A stretch of DNA of 64,000 nt from Parvibaculum sp963696585 (lineage in GTDB: Bacteria > Pseudomonadota > Alphaproteobacteria > Parvibaculales > Parvibaculaceae): the NCBI GenBank assembly GCA_963696585.1, contig CAVOKW010000010.1, positions 1-64,000 on the forward strand, written 5' to 3'. The notes under the pieces are model-generated. The model saw only the letters and a list, made by a program, of their open reading frames with translations, had not been told where the DNA came from and did no database searches. Made by a program: the position numbers and the translations under genes. Shown here piece by piece: positions 52,731 to 61,593 of the stretch. Positions within the stretch are counted from its first letter, which is position 1. Each line of letters opens with the position of its first letter.

Positions 52731-52759
52731 TTGACAGGGTGGAGGGGCTTGCCTAGTCT
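52731..52759 (+). promoter_or_regulatory. Sigma-70 promoter of the MarR-PCuAC operon
   Basis: TTGACA (52731-52736), a 17-bp spacer, TAGTCT (52754-52759). The -35 box is perfect; the -10 box matches four of six. The operator palindrome starts on its last base. Confidence 0.75.
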
Positions 52760-52775
52760 GACAATTCAATTGTCA
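52759..52775. promoter_or_regulatory. Perfect 17-bp palindrome, likely MarR operator
   Basis: TGACAATTCAATTGTCA, eight-base arms around a central C, overlapping the end of the -10 box and the likely transcription start. Binding here would block the promoter; the adjacent MarR gene is the obvious binder. Confidence 0.82.
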
Positions 52776-52791
52776 AAAAGGCCTGCCGATC

Positions 52792-53361
52792 ATGTCATTG
52801 AAACCGGATATGAAGCGCAAGAATGTGGCGACATCTGCCGTCGCCAGCGCCTTATCTGCGCCGCCCGCCCTCGTCAGTGCGCCTCTCGCGCCGGGCAAGA
52901 AGCTGCAGGTTTTGCATGGCCTGCTTGATGAGGTCAGCCAACTCCACAACAGCCTGCTTGATCTGACAACGCGGCTCCATGCCGATGATCAGGCAGGCGC
53001 GAGCGCGGCGCGACGCAGCCTGTTGCGCATGCTGGTTGATCAGGGCGCACAGACCGTGCCGGATCTCGCGCGCAAGCGTGATGTCTCGCGCCAATTCATT
53101 CAGGTGGAAGTCAATGCCCTGCTCGCCGAGGGGCTTGTCGAATATCTCGACAATCCCGCGCATAAGCGTTCCAGGCTCGTGCGGATAACGCCGCGCGGGT
53201 TTGCCCTTTATAAAACCCTGCGCCTGCGCGAAGAGCCGATCAGCCACTGGCTGGCGGAAGGATTTTCCAAATCCGAATTGCGGCAGACGCTTGATTTGAT
53301 CGCCCGCATCAGACAGCTTGTCGATGGTTATGCGCCTGCCGCAGAGCCAGAAACAAAGTGA
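52792..53361 (+). CDS. MarR-family winged-helix regulator
   Basis: A 189-residue protein. After a 35-residue low-complexity start the helices begin (KLQVLHGLLDEVSQLHNSLL). The winged helix is SLLRMLVDQGAQTVPDLARK, VSRQFIQVEVNALLAEGLVE and the wing DNPAHKRSRLVRITPRG. Its promoter contains a perfect palindrome, so autorepression is likely. The start overlaps the next gene by 4 bp at its 3' end, tying it to the copper chaperone. The inducer is unknown; copper or an aromatic are guesses. Confidence 0.88.
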   Translation: MSLKPDMKRKNVATSAVASALSAPPALVSAPLAPGKKLQVLHGLLDEVSQLHNSLLDLTTRLHADDQAGASAARRSLLRMLVDQGAQTVPDLARKRDVSRQFIQVEVNALLAEGLVEYLDNPAHKRSRLVRITPRGFALYKTLRLREEPISHWLAEGFSKSELRQTLDLIARIRQLVDGYAPAAEPETK

Positions 53362-53855
53362 GTCAGCCCATGTCTTTTTCCCGTCATCTTTTCGCCCTTG
53401 CTCTCATCGCGGCTCTGACACTCGCGGTGCCGGCGCTCAAGGCCGACGAGTTCGTGAAGGGTGATCTGCACATCACGAATGTCTGGGCGCGGCCCTCAAC
53501 CACATCGACAGGTGCGGCCTATCTGACGATTTTCAATCAAGGCAAGAGCGAGGATTCACTGATAGGTGTCGCCAGCAGTGTCGCCGAGAACACAGAAATG
53601 CATGAAATGACCATGACGGACATGGTGATGCGCATGCGAAAGATGGCGAGCGTCAATCTGCCTGCGGGCCAATCGGTCAGCTTCACGCCGGGCGGCATGC
53701 ATATCATGCTGGTCGGTCTCAAGGCGCCGCTCAAAACCGGGGACAGTTTCACGCTGAGCCTGGAATTCAAAAAGGCAGGCCATGTCGAACTTGCCGTCCC
53801 CGTCGCGGCGAACGCCGCGTCACGCATGGATGAAATGGATGGCATGGCGCATTAG
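53358..53855 (+). CDS. PCu(A)C copper chaperone
   Basis: 165 residues: signal peptide (LFALALIAALTLAVPALKA), then the DUF461/PCuAC fold with NVWARPSTTSTGAAYLTIFN and the ligand set MHEMTMTDMVMRMRKM ... FTPGGMHIMLVGLK, i.e. the H-M-x(10)-M-x(21)-H-x-M type site. Delivers Cu(I) to cytochrome oxidase CuA centres. A second His/Met tail (MDEMDGMAH) is extra. The GTG start 53358 overlaps the marR stop; ATG 53370 is the alternative. Confidence 0.9.
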   Translation: MSQPMSFSRHLFALALIAALTLAVPALKADEFVKGDLHITNVWARPSTTSTGAAYLTIFNQGKSEDSLIGVASSVAENTEMHEMTMTDMVMRMRKMASVNLPAGQSVSFTPGGMHIMLVGLKAPLKTGDSFTLSLEFKKAGHVELAVPVAANAASRMDEMDGMAH

Positions 53856-54190
53856 GTTGCGCCATTCAGCTTGCAATTTCAGGCTCGCTTCATCATGCTT
53901 AACCATCCGTAGGCTGAGCTTTGCCGGCCCGCCATGGACATGATGGAAAAGCGCTTTTGTCATGTCGGCACCCATGCTGCGTTGCGGTATATTAAAAATA
54001 TTTAATCCAAAGATGTCACAGCGGTGCAAAAAAACGTGCTGCCAGCATGAGTTAGACCCAATGTTCATGCGAGTGTCCGATTGCGCATGGACGCCAATTT
54101 GCTATCATGCGGGTCGAGTAGGCGGGGAAACCGGCTGCGGCAGAAAAAATAACGTCGCCAGCCCAATAAGAATCCAGTGGAGGAATGTAT
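53856..54190. other. Leader region of the DUF1329 gene
   Basis: No supported gene. It holds an AT-rich palindrome (ATTAAA-AATA-TTTAAT, 53991-54006) and ends with a strong ribosome site GGAGGA (54179-54184). The promoter of the DUF1329 gene must be here. Confidence 0.4.
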
Positions 54191-55549
54191 ATGAAAAGGA
54201 CGACCATGTTGGTGTCCGCTCTTGTGTTCGGCGCGCTCAGCACGAGTGCGATGGCGCAGGTGCCGGACAGCCAGGTCAACCGCCTTGGTGCGGACCTGAC
54301 CCCGATGGGCGGTGAAAAAGGCGGCAGCGGCGATATTCCTGCCTGGACCGGTGGTCTTGCCACTGTGCCCGCAGGCATCACCTATACGGCTGGCGGACGT
54401 CTGCCCAATCCGTTCAAGAGCGATCCGATCAAGGCAACGATCACGGCAGCAAATGCAGCCCAGTACGATGCCGGTCTGACCGATGGCTACAAGGCCATGT
54501 TGAAGGCCTATCCTGATTACAAGATGAACGTTTATGAATCGCGTCGTACATGCGCGCTTCCTGACCGCGTCTATCAGGCCACGAAGAACAATGCCAAGGT
54601 TGCCGAGCTCATCGGCGGCGGTTCCGGCATCGGCAAGGGCATTATGGGTGCGCCGTTCCCGATTCCGAACAACGCACTTGAAGTGATCTGGAACCACACA
54701 TTGCGTTTCCGCGGTTTCAAGCTGACCCGTCAGTTCGCCGCGGCGCCTGTAACGCGCGGTGGCGACTACACACTCCAGATCGTGCAGGACGAAGCCATCC
54801 TGACATGGTCGGATCCTTCGAAGAAGTCGGCCGAAGAGCTGAACAACATCTCGCTCTATTACATCGCCAACACCATTGCCCCCGCCCGTGCGGCCGGTAA
54901 CGTGGTTCTGGTGCATGAAGCCTTGGACGCCACACTCAATGGCGGCCGTCAGGCTTGGCAGTACAGCCCTGGCACACGTCGTGTGCGTCGCGCGCCGAAC
55001 ATCTCGTATGACAATCCCGGCACGAATACGGACGGTCTTTCGACCTCTGACGCATTCGACGGCTATAATGGCGCGCCGGATCGTTATGACTGGACCGTTC
55101 TTGGTAAGGCTGATCGCTATGTCGCGATGAACAACTATGATGCCGAAGCTACCCCTTATAAGGACTTCATCAAGCCGGGCCACCTCAATCAGGACAAGGT
55201 TCGTTACGAACTTCGTCGTGTCTGGGAAATCGAAGCCAAGCTGAAGCCCAACACCCGCCATGTCTATTCGCGTCGTGTGTTCCACGACGACGAAGACAGC
55301 TGGCAGGTTCAGGCGGTCGAGCTTTATGACGGTCGTGGCCAGCTCTGGCGTATTCAGGAAATCCAGGGCATCCAGCGTTACAACGTGCCGCAGTGCGGTT
55401 CGGGCGCGGAAGTCGTGTATGACCTCCAGGCCGGTCGTTATCTGGCCCTGACCATGCAGAATGAAGAGCCAGCGGCGAATTTCTTCTCCGACGAGCTTGA
55501 TGTGAACCGCTATACGCCAAACGCCATTCGTCAGCTTGGCGTTCGCTGA
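54191..55549 (+). CDS. DUF1329 outer-membrane lipid-carrier-like protein
   Basis: A 452-residue secreted protein: signal peptide (MLVSALVFGALSTSAMA), then the DUF1329 fold: LGADLTPMGGEKGGSGDIPA WTGG, NPFKSDPIKATITAANAAQY, PFPIPNNALEVIWNHTLRFRG, YSPGTRRVRRAPNISYDNPG, and DRYDWTVLGKADRYVAMNNY. The family resembles LolB/VioE-like lipid carriers and usually accompanies DUF1302 and MMPL transporters; here only a YCF48-like gene follows. ATG 54191 is favoured over 54185 by ribosome-site spacing (7 nt). Confidence 0.92.
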   Translation: MKRTTMLVSALVFGALSTSAMAQVPDSQVNRLGADLTPMGGEKGGSGDIPAWTGGLATVPAGITYTAGGRLPNPFKSDPIKATITAANAAQYDAGLTDGYKAMLKAYPDYKMNVYESRRTCALPDRVYQATKNNAKVAELIGGGSGIGKGIMGAPFPIPNNALEVIWNHTLRFRGFKLTRQFAAAPVTRGGDYTLQIVQDEAILTWSDPSKKSAEELNNISLYYIANTIAPARAAGNVVLVHEALDATLNGGRQAWQYSPGTRRVRRAPNISYDNPGTNTDGLSTSDAFDGYNGAPDRYDWTVLGKADRYVAMNNYDAEATPYKDFIKPGHLNQDKVRYELRRVWEIEAKLKPNTRHVYSRRVFHDDEDSWQVQAVELYDGRGQLWRIQEIQGIQRYNVPQCGSGAEVVYDLQAGRYLALTMQNEEPAANFFSDELDVNRYTPNAIRQLGVR

Positions 55550-55569
55550 AAAAGAGCCTAAAGTGATCG

Positions 55570-55606
55570 GGCCGGGTCTTGGGCAACCAAGACCCGGCCT
55601 TATTCT
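55570..55606 (+). terminator. Intrinsic terminator after the DUF1329 gene
   Basis: A perfect 13-bp stem (55570-55582 and 55587-55599) with a GCAA tetraloop, followed by TTATTCTT. It separates the DUF1329 gene from the YCF48-like gene, so the two are not simply one transcript. Confidence 0.9.
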
Positions 55607-55653
55607 TGCGATAAGCGACCGGGGTCTCTGCCTGCTCTCCGCTTGTGACAGGT

Positions 55654-55687
55654 ATGCGATTTTGGCCAATATGCGATTTCGGCCAAT
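55654..55687 (+). repeat. Abutting 17-bp tandem repeat before the YCF48-like gene
   Basis: ATGCGATTTTGGCCAAT (55654-55670) is followed at once by ATGCGATTTCGGCCAAT (55671-55687), one mismatch. The first copy contains the palindrome TTGGCCAA. Position about 110 bp before the start codon suggests a regulator-binding site. Confidence 0.75.
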
Positions 55688-55794
55688 ATAAGAGGCGCAT
55701 AAGCGCCAGATAAAAAATAAGTCGTCGCCGTCAGGGGGGTGGGCATCACCGGCGAAACGACATTGAAATGCCCGCGTTGAGGAGTCATCGTAAC

Positions 55795-56880
55795 ATGACA
55801 TTGCACAGCTTCCGCCGTGGCCTTCGGGCCCGCTTGTCCCTTTCAACTGCTGGTGTGATGGGCGCCTGCGCCGCCGGGTTGCTGCTGGCCGCTACATTGG
55901 TACCGCAAGTCCGCGCCGAGGTCGTGACCGGGGCATCGACCACCGGGGATATCGCTTACGCCGTGCCATCGGCACTGGCCTCAAAATCATTGCTGCTTGA
56001 TAGCGCACATGCCGGGTCGCGCATCGTCGCCGTCGGCGAGTTCGGCCACATCATCATGTCCGATGATGATGGCAAGACCTGGGTTCAGGCAGAAAAAGTG
56101 CCGACACAGGCAACGCTGACCAGCGTGGTTTTTGTCGATGACAAACTTGGCTATGCCGGTGGCCACGACACCACCATTCTGCGGACGGAAGATGCCGGCA
56201 AGACATGGAAACTCGTTTTCCATGATCCGGAATCCGAAACACCCATCATGAGCGTGTGGTTTGAAAATGCCGATCATGGCTTTGCCATGGGCGCGTTTTC
56301 CTTTGTGATCGAGACAAAGGATGGCGGCACGACATGGGAGCAGCGCCCGCTGACCGAAGGCGATACGGATGACTTCCATCTGAACAAGGTTTTCTCGGAC
56401 AAGGATGGCGAGATTTATGTCGCTGCCGAATTTGGCATCGTCTATCACTCCACCGATCACGGCGTGACATTCGAAAAGATCCAGACCCCTTATGAAGGGT
56501 CGTTCTGGGGCGGTGTGTCGCTGAATGATGGTTCCATTCTCGTGTTCGGGATGCGCGGCAATGTGTTCCGCTCCACCGACAAGGGCATCACATGGACAAA
56601 ATCGGAAACCGATTCCGAGCAGTCCGTCACGGGGGGTACGCAGCTTTCCAACGGCACGGTTGTCGTGACGGGCCTGCAGGGCTATCTCGGATTCAGCACG
56701 GATGAGGGCAAGACATTCAAGGCGGTGACGCTGGCGGATCGTCTGAGCTACACCTCCATTGCGGAAGCCGGACCTGACTCGATTGCCGTCTTTGGCGATT
56801 CCGGCGCGCGCGTGACGCCGAACAATGCCGCTGCCGCGCAAGAAGCTGTCGGCTCCAAGCTCGCCGCCACCGGCAGCTGA
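55795..56880 (+). CDS. YCF48-related beta-propeller protein, secreted
   Basis: A 361-residue protein with a signal sequence (about 18-40) and six or seven BNR/YCF48 blades carrying Asp-box repeats: SDDDGKTWVQAEK, TEDAGKTWKLV, TKDGGTTWEQR, STDHGVTFEK, STDKGITWTKS, STDEGKTFKAV. In cyanobacteria Ycf48 assembles photosystem II; in heterotrophs these proteins pair with DUF1329/MMPL systems for hydrophobic compounds. ATG 55795 has GAGGAG about 10 bases upstream. Confidence 0.9.
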   Translation: MTLHSFRRGLRARLSLSTAGVMGACAAGLLLAATLVPQVRAEVVTGASTTGDIAYAVPSALASKSLLLDSAHAGSRIVAVGEFGHIIMSDDDGKTWVQAEKVPTQATLTSVVFVDDKLGYAGGHDTTILRTEDAGKTWKLVFHDPESETPIMSVWFENADHGFAMGAFSFVIETKDGGTTWEQRPLTEGDTDDFHLNKVFSDKDGEIYVAAEFGIVYHSTDHGVTFEKIQTPYEGSFWGGVSLNDGSILVFGMRGNVFRSTDKGITWTKSETDSEQSVTGGTQLSNGTVVVTGLQGYLGFSTDEGKTFKAVTLADRLSYTSIAEAGPDSIAVFGDSGARVTPNNAAAAQEAVGSKLAATGS

Positions 56881-56902
56881 TCTTGCAGCCATTATCATCG
56901 CA

Positions 56903-56930
56903 AAACCCCGGCCATCGCGCCGGGGTTTTT
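56903..56930 (+). terminator. Intrinsic terminator after the YCF48-like gene
   Basis: AAACCCCGGC (56903-56912) pairs with GCCGGGGTTT (56919-56928), loop of 6, followed by TTCTTT. It closes the YCF48-like unit. Confidence 0.88.
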
Positions 56931-56990
56931 CTTTGCTGCGCCAGGCTGCATCAAGCCGCTACAGTTTGAAAAAACAGAGGGAGAAAACTC

Positions 56991-57767
56991 ATGGGACGCG
57001 TGGATGGGAAGAAGGCCTTTGTGACGGGCGGTGCGCAGGGGCTGGGCAGTGCTTCGGCAATGATGCTGGCCAGGGAAGGCGCCAAAGTCACCGTGGCAGA
57101 TATCAATGGGGAAGGCGCCAAGGCCGTTGCCGCCAAGATCAATGCGCTTTATCCAGGCCGCGCCTTTGCGGTGACGCTTGACGTGACGAGCGAAAGCCAG
57201 TGGCAGCAGGCGCTGGCACATGCCAATGAGGCCATGGGCGGTCTTAACGTGCTGTTCAATAATGCCGGTATCGGTGGCGGAACGACCGTTGAGGACACTG
57301 ACTTTGAAACCTTCAAGCGGGTTCAGGCCGTCGATGTCGACTCGGTGTTCCTGGGCTGCAAATACGCTATTCCCTATATGGTGCCGCATGCGCCGGGTTC
57401 GATCATCAACACGTCGTCCATTGCAGGACTGATCGCCGGTCACAATATGGCCGCCTATAATGCGGCCAAGGCGGGTGTCTGGCTGCTCTCCAAATCGGTT
57501 GCCCTGCATTGCGCCAAGCGCGGCTATCGTATCCGCTCCAATTCCATCCATCCAACCTTCATCGACACGCCGATCCTTGATGGCATGCTGGGTCGCGGGG
57601 GGATATCGCGCGATGAACTGAAGCAGAAACTTGCCCGTCAGGTGCCGCTTGGCGTGGTTGGCGATCCGGATGACGTCGCCTATGCGGTGGTGTTTCTGGC
57701 GTCGGATGAGTCAAAATTCATCACCGGCTCGGAAATCAAGATCGATGGCGGCATCAGCGCCATGTGA
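56991..57767 (+). CDS. Short-chain dehydrogenase/reductase
   Basis: 258 residues, classical SDR. Cofactor motif TGGAQGLGSASAMMLAREGA, NNAGIGGG, active-site Ser in IINTSSIAGLIAG, YNAAKAG with Tyr and Lys, and the C-terminal GSEIKIDGGISAM. The residue after beta-2 is Asp (VADINGEGAK), favouring NAD. Close to the cyclohexanol/3-beta-hydroxysteroid group. AGGGAG precedes the ATG. The substrate is not readable. Confidence 0.92.
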   Translation: MGRVDGKKAFVTGGAQGLGSASAMMLAREGAKVTVADINGEGAKAVAAKINALYPGRAFAVTLDVTSESQWQQALAHANEAMGGLNVLFNNAGIGGGTTVEDTDFETFKRVQAVDVDSVFLGCKYAIPYMVPHAPGSIINTSSIAGLIAGHNMAAYNAAKAGVWLLSKSVALHCAKRGYRIRSNSIHPTFIDTPILDGMLGRGGISRDELKQKLARQVPLGVVGDPDDVAYAVVFLASDESKFITGSEIKIDGGISAM

Positions 57768-57830
57768 TTGAGGGGCGAAGCGTAGAAGACCACTTGTCAG
57801 CCGCAGATCGCGGCCCCAAATTGGTCGGAC

Positions 57831-58520
57831 ATGTTGACGCACCGCATCCTCATTGTTCTGCATCAGGAGCGCTCCAGTCCGGGCCGGGTTGGTCAGGAAT
57901 TGAAGCGGCGGGGTTTTGCGCTCGACATCAGACGACCGGCATTGGGCGATCCCTTGCCCGCGACCCTGGCCGAGCATGATGGCGCGATCATTTTTGGCGG
58001 GCCGATGAGCGCCAATGATGATCTTGATTTCATCAAGGCCGAGATCGACTGGATTTCCGTGCCGCTTGGCGAGAACAAGCCCTTTCTGGGCATTTGTCTG
58101 GGTGGGCAGATGCTGGCAAAGCAGCTCGGCGCCCCTGTCGCGCCGCATCCCGAAAAGCGCGTGGAGATCGGCTATTTCCCGGTCCACCCGACCGAGGCGG
58201 GGCAGAACCTCTTCGACAATCCCCAATTCGTCTATCAGTGGCACAGGGAAGGCTTTGAATTGCCGCATGGGGCGGTTGCCCTTGCTTGCGGGGCGGGTGA
58301 CTTTCCGCTTCAGGCGATGCGCTATGGCGACAAGGCCTATGGCCTGCAATTTCATCCGGAACTGACAGCCCTGATGATGAATGCCTGGCTGGTCAAGGCC
58401 CGCCACCGCCTCGTCGAACCTGGCGCTCAGCCAGCGCTCGCGCAGCGCCTGGCGCGACACCAGCATGACCGCGACCTGAACGGCTGGCTGCATCGGTTTC
58501 TCGATCATTGGCTGGCATGA
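57831..58520 (+). CDS. Class I glutamine amidotransferase-like protein
   Basis: 229 residues, GATase1 fold. The triad is Cys in PFLGICLGGQMLAKQLG and His-x-Glu in GLQFHPELT. GGPMSANDD marks the GMP-synthase-like subgroup. No synthetase domain is attached, so it is a stand-alone amidotransferase or a gamma-glutamyl hydrolase. The C-terminal 40 residues are helical. Stands 63 bp after the SDR. Confidence 0.88.
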   Translation: MLTHRILIVLHQERSSPGRVGQELKRRGFALDIRRPALGDPLPATLAEHDGAIIFGGPMSANDDLDFIKAEIDWISVPLGENKPFLGICLGGQMLAKQLGAPVAPHPEKRVEIGYFPVHPTEAGQNLFDNPQFVYQWHREGFELPHGAVALACGAGDFPLQAMRYGDKAYGLQFHPELTALMMNAWLVKARHRLVEPGAQPALAQRLARHQHDRDLNGWLHRFLDHWLA

Positions 58521-58734
58521 TGGTTGTCGCGGATCATCGGACTTTTCCCGGAAACAATATTCGACAAGCACCGCAGCCGATAGCCGAACGTCCTGGCCAT
58601 GTCCTTGACGGCCACATCCGGCTTAACGTCAGGGTGCCCCGTCTTTCGCGGGCATTCCGCAATATGGCAAAACCGGATATCCGCCGGTTTGTGCAGGTGC
58701 AAGGCTGAGCGTGATCGGGACGAATCTGTGGAAA

Positions 58735-58810
<76 letters not shown>

Positions 58811-59004
58811 ATGGCCCGTCAATGCGGGCAAGAAGCGTTCTTAGGCGGCGGCCTGTCAGGTGTCAAGCGAACAGCGCAGCATGGCGAGATGACGCCCAGA
58901 TCGCCCCAGAGCGCGCTTGAACCCTGATGCGCGCAAGGTTACATCTTGAGCATAAACCGGGCGTCAAAACACCCCACCCACCCCAAGCGCCATGCCGAGG
59001 GCCC

Positions 59005-59298
59005 ATGCAATCCATCCTTATTCTGATCACGCAGATCATCCAGCTTTATGTCTGGGTCATCATCATTCAGGCGGTTTTGAGCTGGCTTGTGGCCTTTGGC
59101 GTCGTCAACACGCAAAACCGTTTTGTTTACACCGTCGGCGATGTGCTGAACCGGCTGACAGAACCGGCGCTGCGGCCCATTCGGCGCATATTGCCCGATC
59201 TTGGCGGTATCGATGTTTCGCCCGTTGTGCTCATTCTGGGTCTTTATTTTCTGCAAAATATCCTCTGGGAAATCTATGGCTCGATGATGGTGGGGTGA
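59005..59298 (+). CDS. YggT-family membrane protein
   Basis: 97 residues with two YggT spans: ILILITQIIQLYVWVIIIQA and VSPVVLILGLYFLQNILWEI, and the loop LTEPALRPIRRILPDLGGID that marks the family. Members (CcmB-like CCB3 in chloroplasts, SepF neighbours) assist haem or membrane organisation. ATG 59005 is the natural start. Operon with DUF167 and folD. Confidence 0.93.
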   Translation: MQSILILITQIIQLYVWVIIIQAVLSWLVAFGVVNTQNRFVYTVGDVLNRLTEPALRPIRRILPDLGGIDVSPVVLILGLYFLQNILWEIYGSMMVG

Positions 59299-59314
59299 GC
59301 CGATTGCAGCGCGC

Positions 59315-59671
59315 ATGATCAAGGCTTTGCCGATCCGCGTGGCGCCGTCTGGCCTGCTGGTTGACCTGCGCGTGACGCCCAATGGCGGGGGTAACCGGAT
59401 TGATGGATTGGCGCGGGATGCATCGGGCCGACTGTTCCTGAAAGTGAGAGTGTCGGCGGCACCTGAAAAAGGCAAGGCCAATGCGGCCGTCATCAAGCTC
59501 CTCGCCAGGGAATGGGGTCTGGCGAAATCGGCTTGCGCGATTGTCTCGGGCGAACTGGATCGCAACAAGGTGCTGTCGATCTCTGGCGATGGCGCAGAAC
59601 TTCAGGTTGCTGTCGCCGTCTGGTTTGACAAACACGGCTTCGGATTGAAACAGGCAGATGGCGACGAATGA
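59315..59671 (+). CDS. DUF167 (YggU) protein
   Basis: 118 residues: VDLRVTPNGGGNRIDGLARD, LKVRVSAAPEKGKANAAVIK LLAREWGLAKSACAIVSGEL is the DUF167 fold. Function unknown. 16 bp after yggT; overlaps folD by 4 bp. Confidence 0.92.
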   Translation: MIKALPIRVAPSGLLVDLRVTPNGGGNRIDGLARDASGRLFLKVRVSAAPEKGKANAAVIKLLAREWGLAKSACAIVSGELDRNKVLSISGDGAELQVAVAVWFDKHGFGLKQADGDE

Positions 59672-60570
59672 CAAGTGCAGGCATTATTGACGGCAAGATC
59701 ATTGCAACCGAATTGAAGCGGCGCGTGCGCGAGGAAGTGGCGCGGCTGAAAGCGGCGCATGGTCTGACACCGGGTTTGGCGGTGGTGCTTGTCGGCAATG
59801 ATCCGGCCAGTGAAGTTTATGTGCGCAACAAGGGCATTGCGACGCTTGAGGCGGGCATGAACTCCTTCGAATTCAGACTCCCCGGCACGGCCACGCAAGA
59901 TCAGGTTCTCGCCAGGGTCCGTGAGCTGAATGCCGATCCTGCCGTGCATGGATTTCTGGTGCAGTTTCCCGTCCCCGAACAAATGAGCCAGCAAGCCATC
60001 ATTGATATGATCGCGCCGGAAAAAGATGCCGATGGATTGCATCCTTTAAATGCGGGCCGTTTGGCGAGTGGCTTGCCGGCCATGGTGCCTGCTACACCCA
60101 TGGGCTGTCTCATCATGGCCAGGCATGCGCTGGGCGAGGATCTGTCTGGCCGCCATGCTGTCATCCTTGGCCGGTCCAATCTGGTTGGCAAACCTGTCGC
60201 GCAATTATTGCTTGCTGAAAACTGCACCGTGACGATTGCACATTCACGTTCGCGGGATTTACCAGCGCTCTGCCGCGCGGCCGATATTCTGGTGGCCGCT
60301 GTCGGGCGGCCCGAAATGGTGCGCGGCGACTGGATCAAGCCGGGTGCCGTGGTGATTGATGTCGGCATCAATCGCATCCCGGCGCCTGAAAAGGGCGAAG
60401 GCAAGACCAGGCTTGTCGGTGATGTCGCCTTTGCAGAAGCCTCTGCCGTGGCAGGCGCCATCACACCTGTGCCGGGGGGTGTGGGCCTGATGACGGTTGC
60501 CTGTCTGATGCGAAATGCCGTTGTCGCGGCCTGTCGTCAGCATGGCATCACCCCAACCCCCGGCTTTTAA
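59668..60570 (+). CDS. folD: FolD, methylene-THF dehydrogenase / cyclohydrolase
   Basis: A 300-residue bifunctional one-carbon enzyme. VLVGNDPASEVYVRNKGIAT has the catalytic Lys context, QFPVPEQMSQQAIIDMIAPE KDADGLHPLN, AVILGRSNLVGKPVAQLLL (NADP site), HSRSRDLP, and the C-terminal TPVPGGVGLMTVACLMRN are all present. Confidence 0.97.
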   Translation: MTSAGIIDGKIIATELKRRVREEVARLKAAHGLTPGLAVVLVGNDPASEVYVRNKGIATLEAGMNSFEFRLPGTATQDQVLARVRELNADPAVHGFLVQFPVPEQMSQQAIIDMIAPEKDADGLHPLNAGRLASGLPAMVPATPMGCLIMARHALGEDLSGRHAVILGRSNLVGKPVAQLLLAENCTVTIAHSRSRDLPALCRAADILVAAVGRPEMVRGDWIKPGAVVIDVGINRIPAPEKGEGKTRLVGDVAFAEASAVAGAITPVPGGVGLMTVACLMRNAVVAACRQHGITPTPGF

Positions 60571-60579
60571 GGAAAGCGC

Positions 60580-61593
60580 ATGGAAACGCGCCAGCTCGGA
60601 TCACTCTGGCCTGTCAGCGCCTTGACGCTGGGCGGTGGCGGATTGGGGCAGGTGTGGGGCGAGACAACGCGCGAAGAAGCCATCGCGACAATTCACATGG
60701 CCGTCGACAGGGGCATCACGCTGCTTGATCTGGCGCCCCTTTACGGGCGCGGTGAAGCCGAGGCTGTGGCGGGAGCGGCATTTGATGGCGTCTGGCCCGC
60801 GCATGTCCGGGTTACAAGCAAATGCATGATCGGCAGCAGGCATCTTCCCGGCATTGCAGCGCGATTGGAAACATCGCTTTTGCGCAGTCTTGAAACGCTT
60901 CGACGCGATCATGTCGATCTGTTTTTTCTGCACTCCAACATTCACCCCGATGACTATGTCTATGAGGGCGATCCCCTGGTTGCAACTTATGGCGCCGTCT
61001 CATGGTCGATATTCGTCGAGACAATCATCCCGACATTCGAGAATCTGAAAGCCCGCGGGTTGATCGGTGACTGGGGCATCACCGGTACGGGCTTGCCGCG
61101 CGCCATCATGGATGCCCTGCGTGGCGAGCCAAAACCCGCTGTCGTGCAGGCCATTGCCAATCTGATGGATTCAGCTGGCGGGTTGCGGCGGTTTGAAGAG
61201 CCCGCCGAACCGCGCAATATCATTCGGACAGCGCGCAACAATGATGTGGGTGTCATGGGCATTCGTGCGGTGCAGGCCGGGGCGCTGACATCTGCACTTG
61301 ATCGACCCTTGCCGAGCGATGATCCGGAAATGCGCGACCATGCCAAAGCAGCCCCCTATCGGGCGCTTGCGAGGGATCTGGGAGAAGACCCGGCCTTGCT
61401 GGCGCATCGCTACGCGCTCGCCATTGAAGGTGTGGATACGCTTGTTCTCGGCGTGAAAAATCGTCGGGAACTCGCTGGTGTCATTGATGCGGAGGCCAAG
61501 GGCCCGCTGGATAAAGAGATCATTGCGCGGATTGAGAGCCTTGGCCTGCGCCGTCAGATTCCGCGCATCCCGCTTGATGGCGAGGCATTATGA
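60580..61593 (+). CDS. Aldo/keto reductase
   Basis: A 337-residue AKR barrel. LTLGGGGLGQVWGETTREEA, GITLLDLAPLYGRGEAEAVA (catalytic Asp and Tyr), VTSKCMIGSR in the position of the usual VATK Lys, and DHVDLFFLHSNIH with the His. The C-terminal VDTLVLGVKNRRELAGVID is the NADPH-binding part. Preceded by folD by 9 bp and followed by an ATGA overlap with the pseudo-hydrolase gene. Confidence 0.88.
   Translation: METRQLGSLWPVSALTLGGGGLGQVWGETTREEAIATIHMAVDRGITLLDLAPLYGRGEAEAVAGAAFDGVWPAHVRVTSKCMIGSRHLPGIAARLETSLLRSLETLRRDHVDLFFLHSNIHPDDYVYEGDPLVATYGAVSWSIFVETIIPTFENLKARGLIGDWGITGTGLPRAIMDALRGEPKPAVVQAIANLMDSAGGLRRFEEPAEPRNIIRTARNNDVGVMGIRAVQAGALTSALDRPLPSDDPEMRDHAKAAPYRALARDLGEDPALLAHRYALAIEGVDTLVLGVKNRRELAGVIDAEAKGPLDKEIIARIESLGLRRQIPRIPLDGEAL

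Noticed and set aside
54065..55846. 593-codon minus-strand frame opposite the DUF1329 gene
   Set aside because: No ribosome site or domain; the plus-strand gene has a signal peptide and family motifs.
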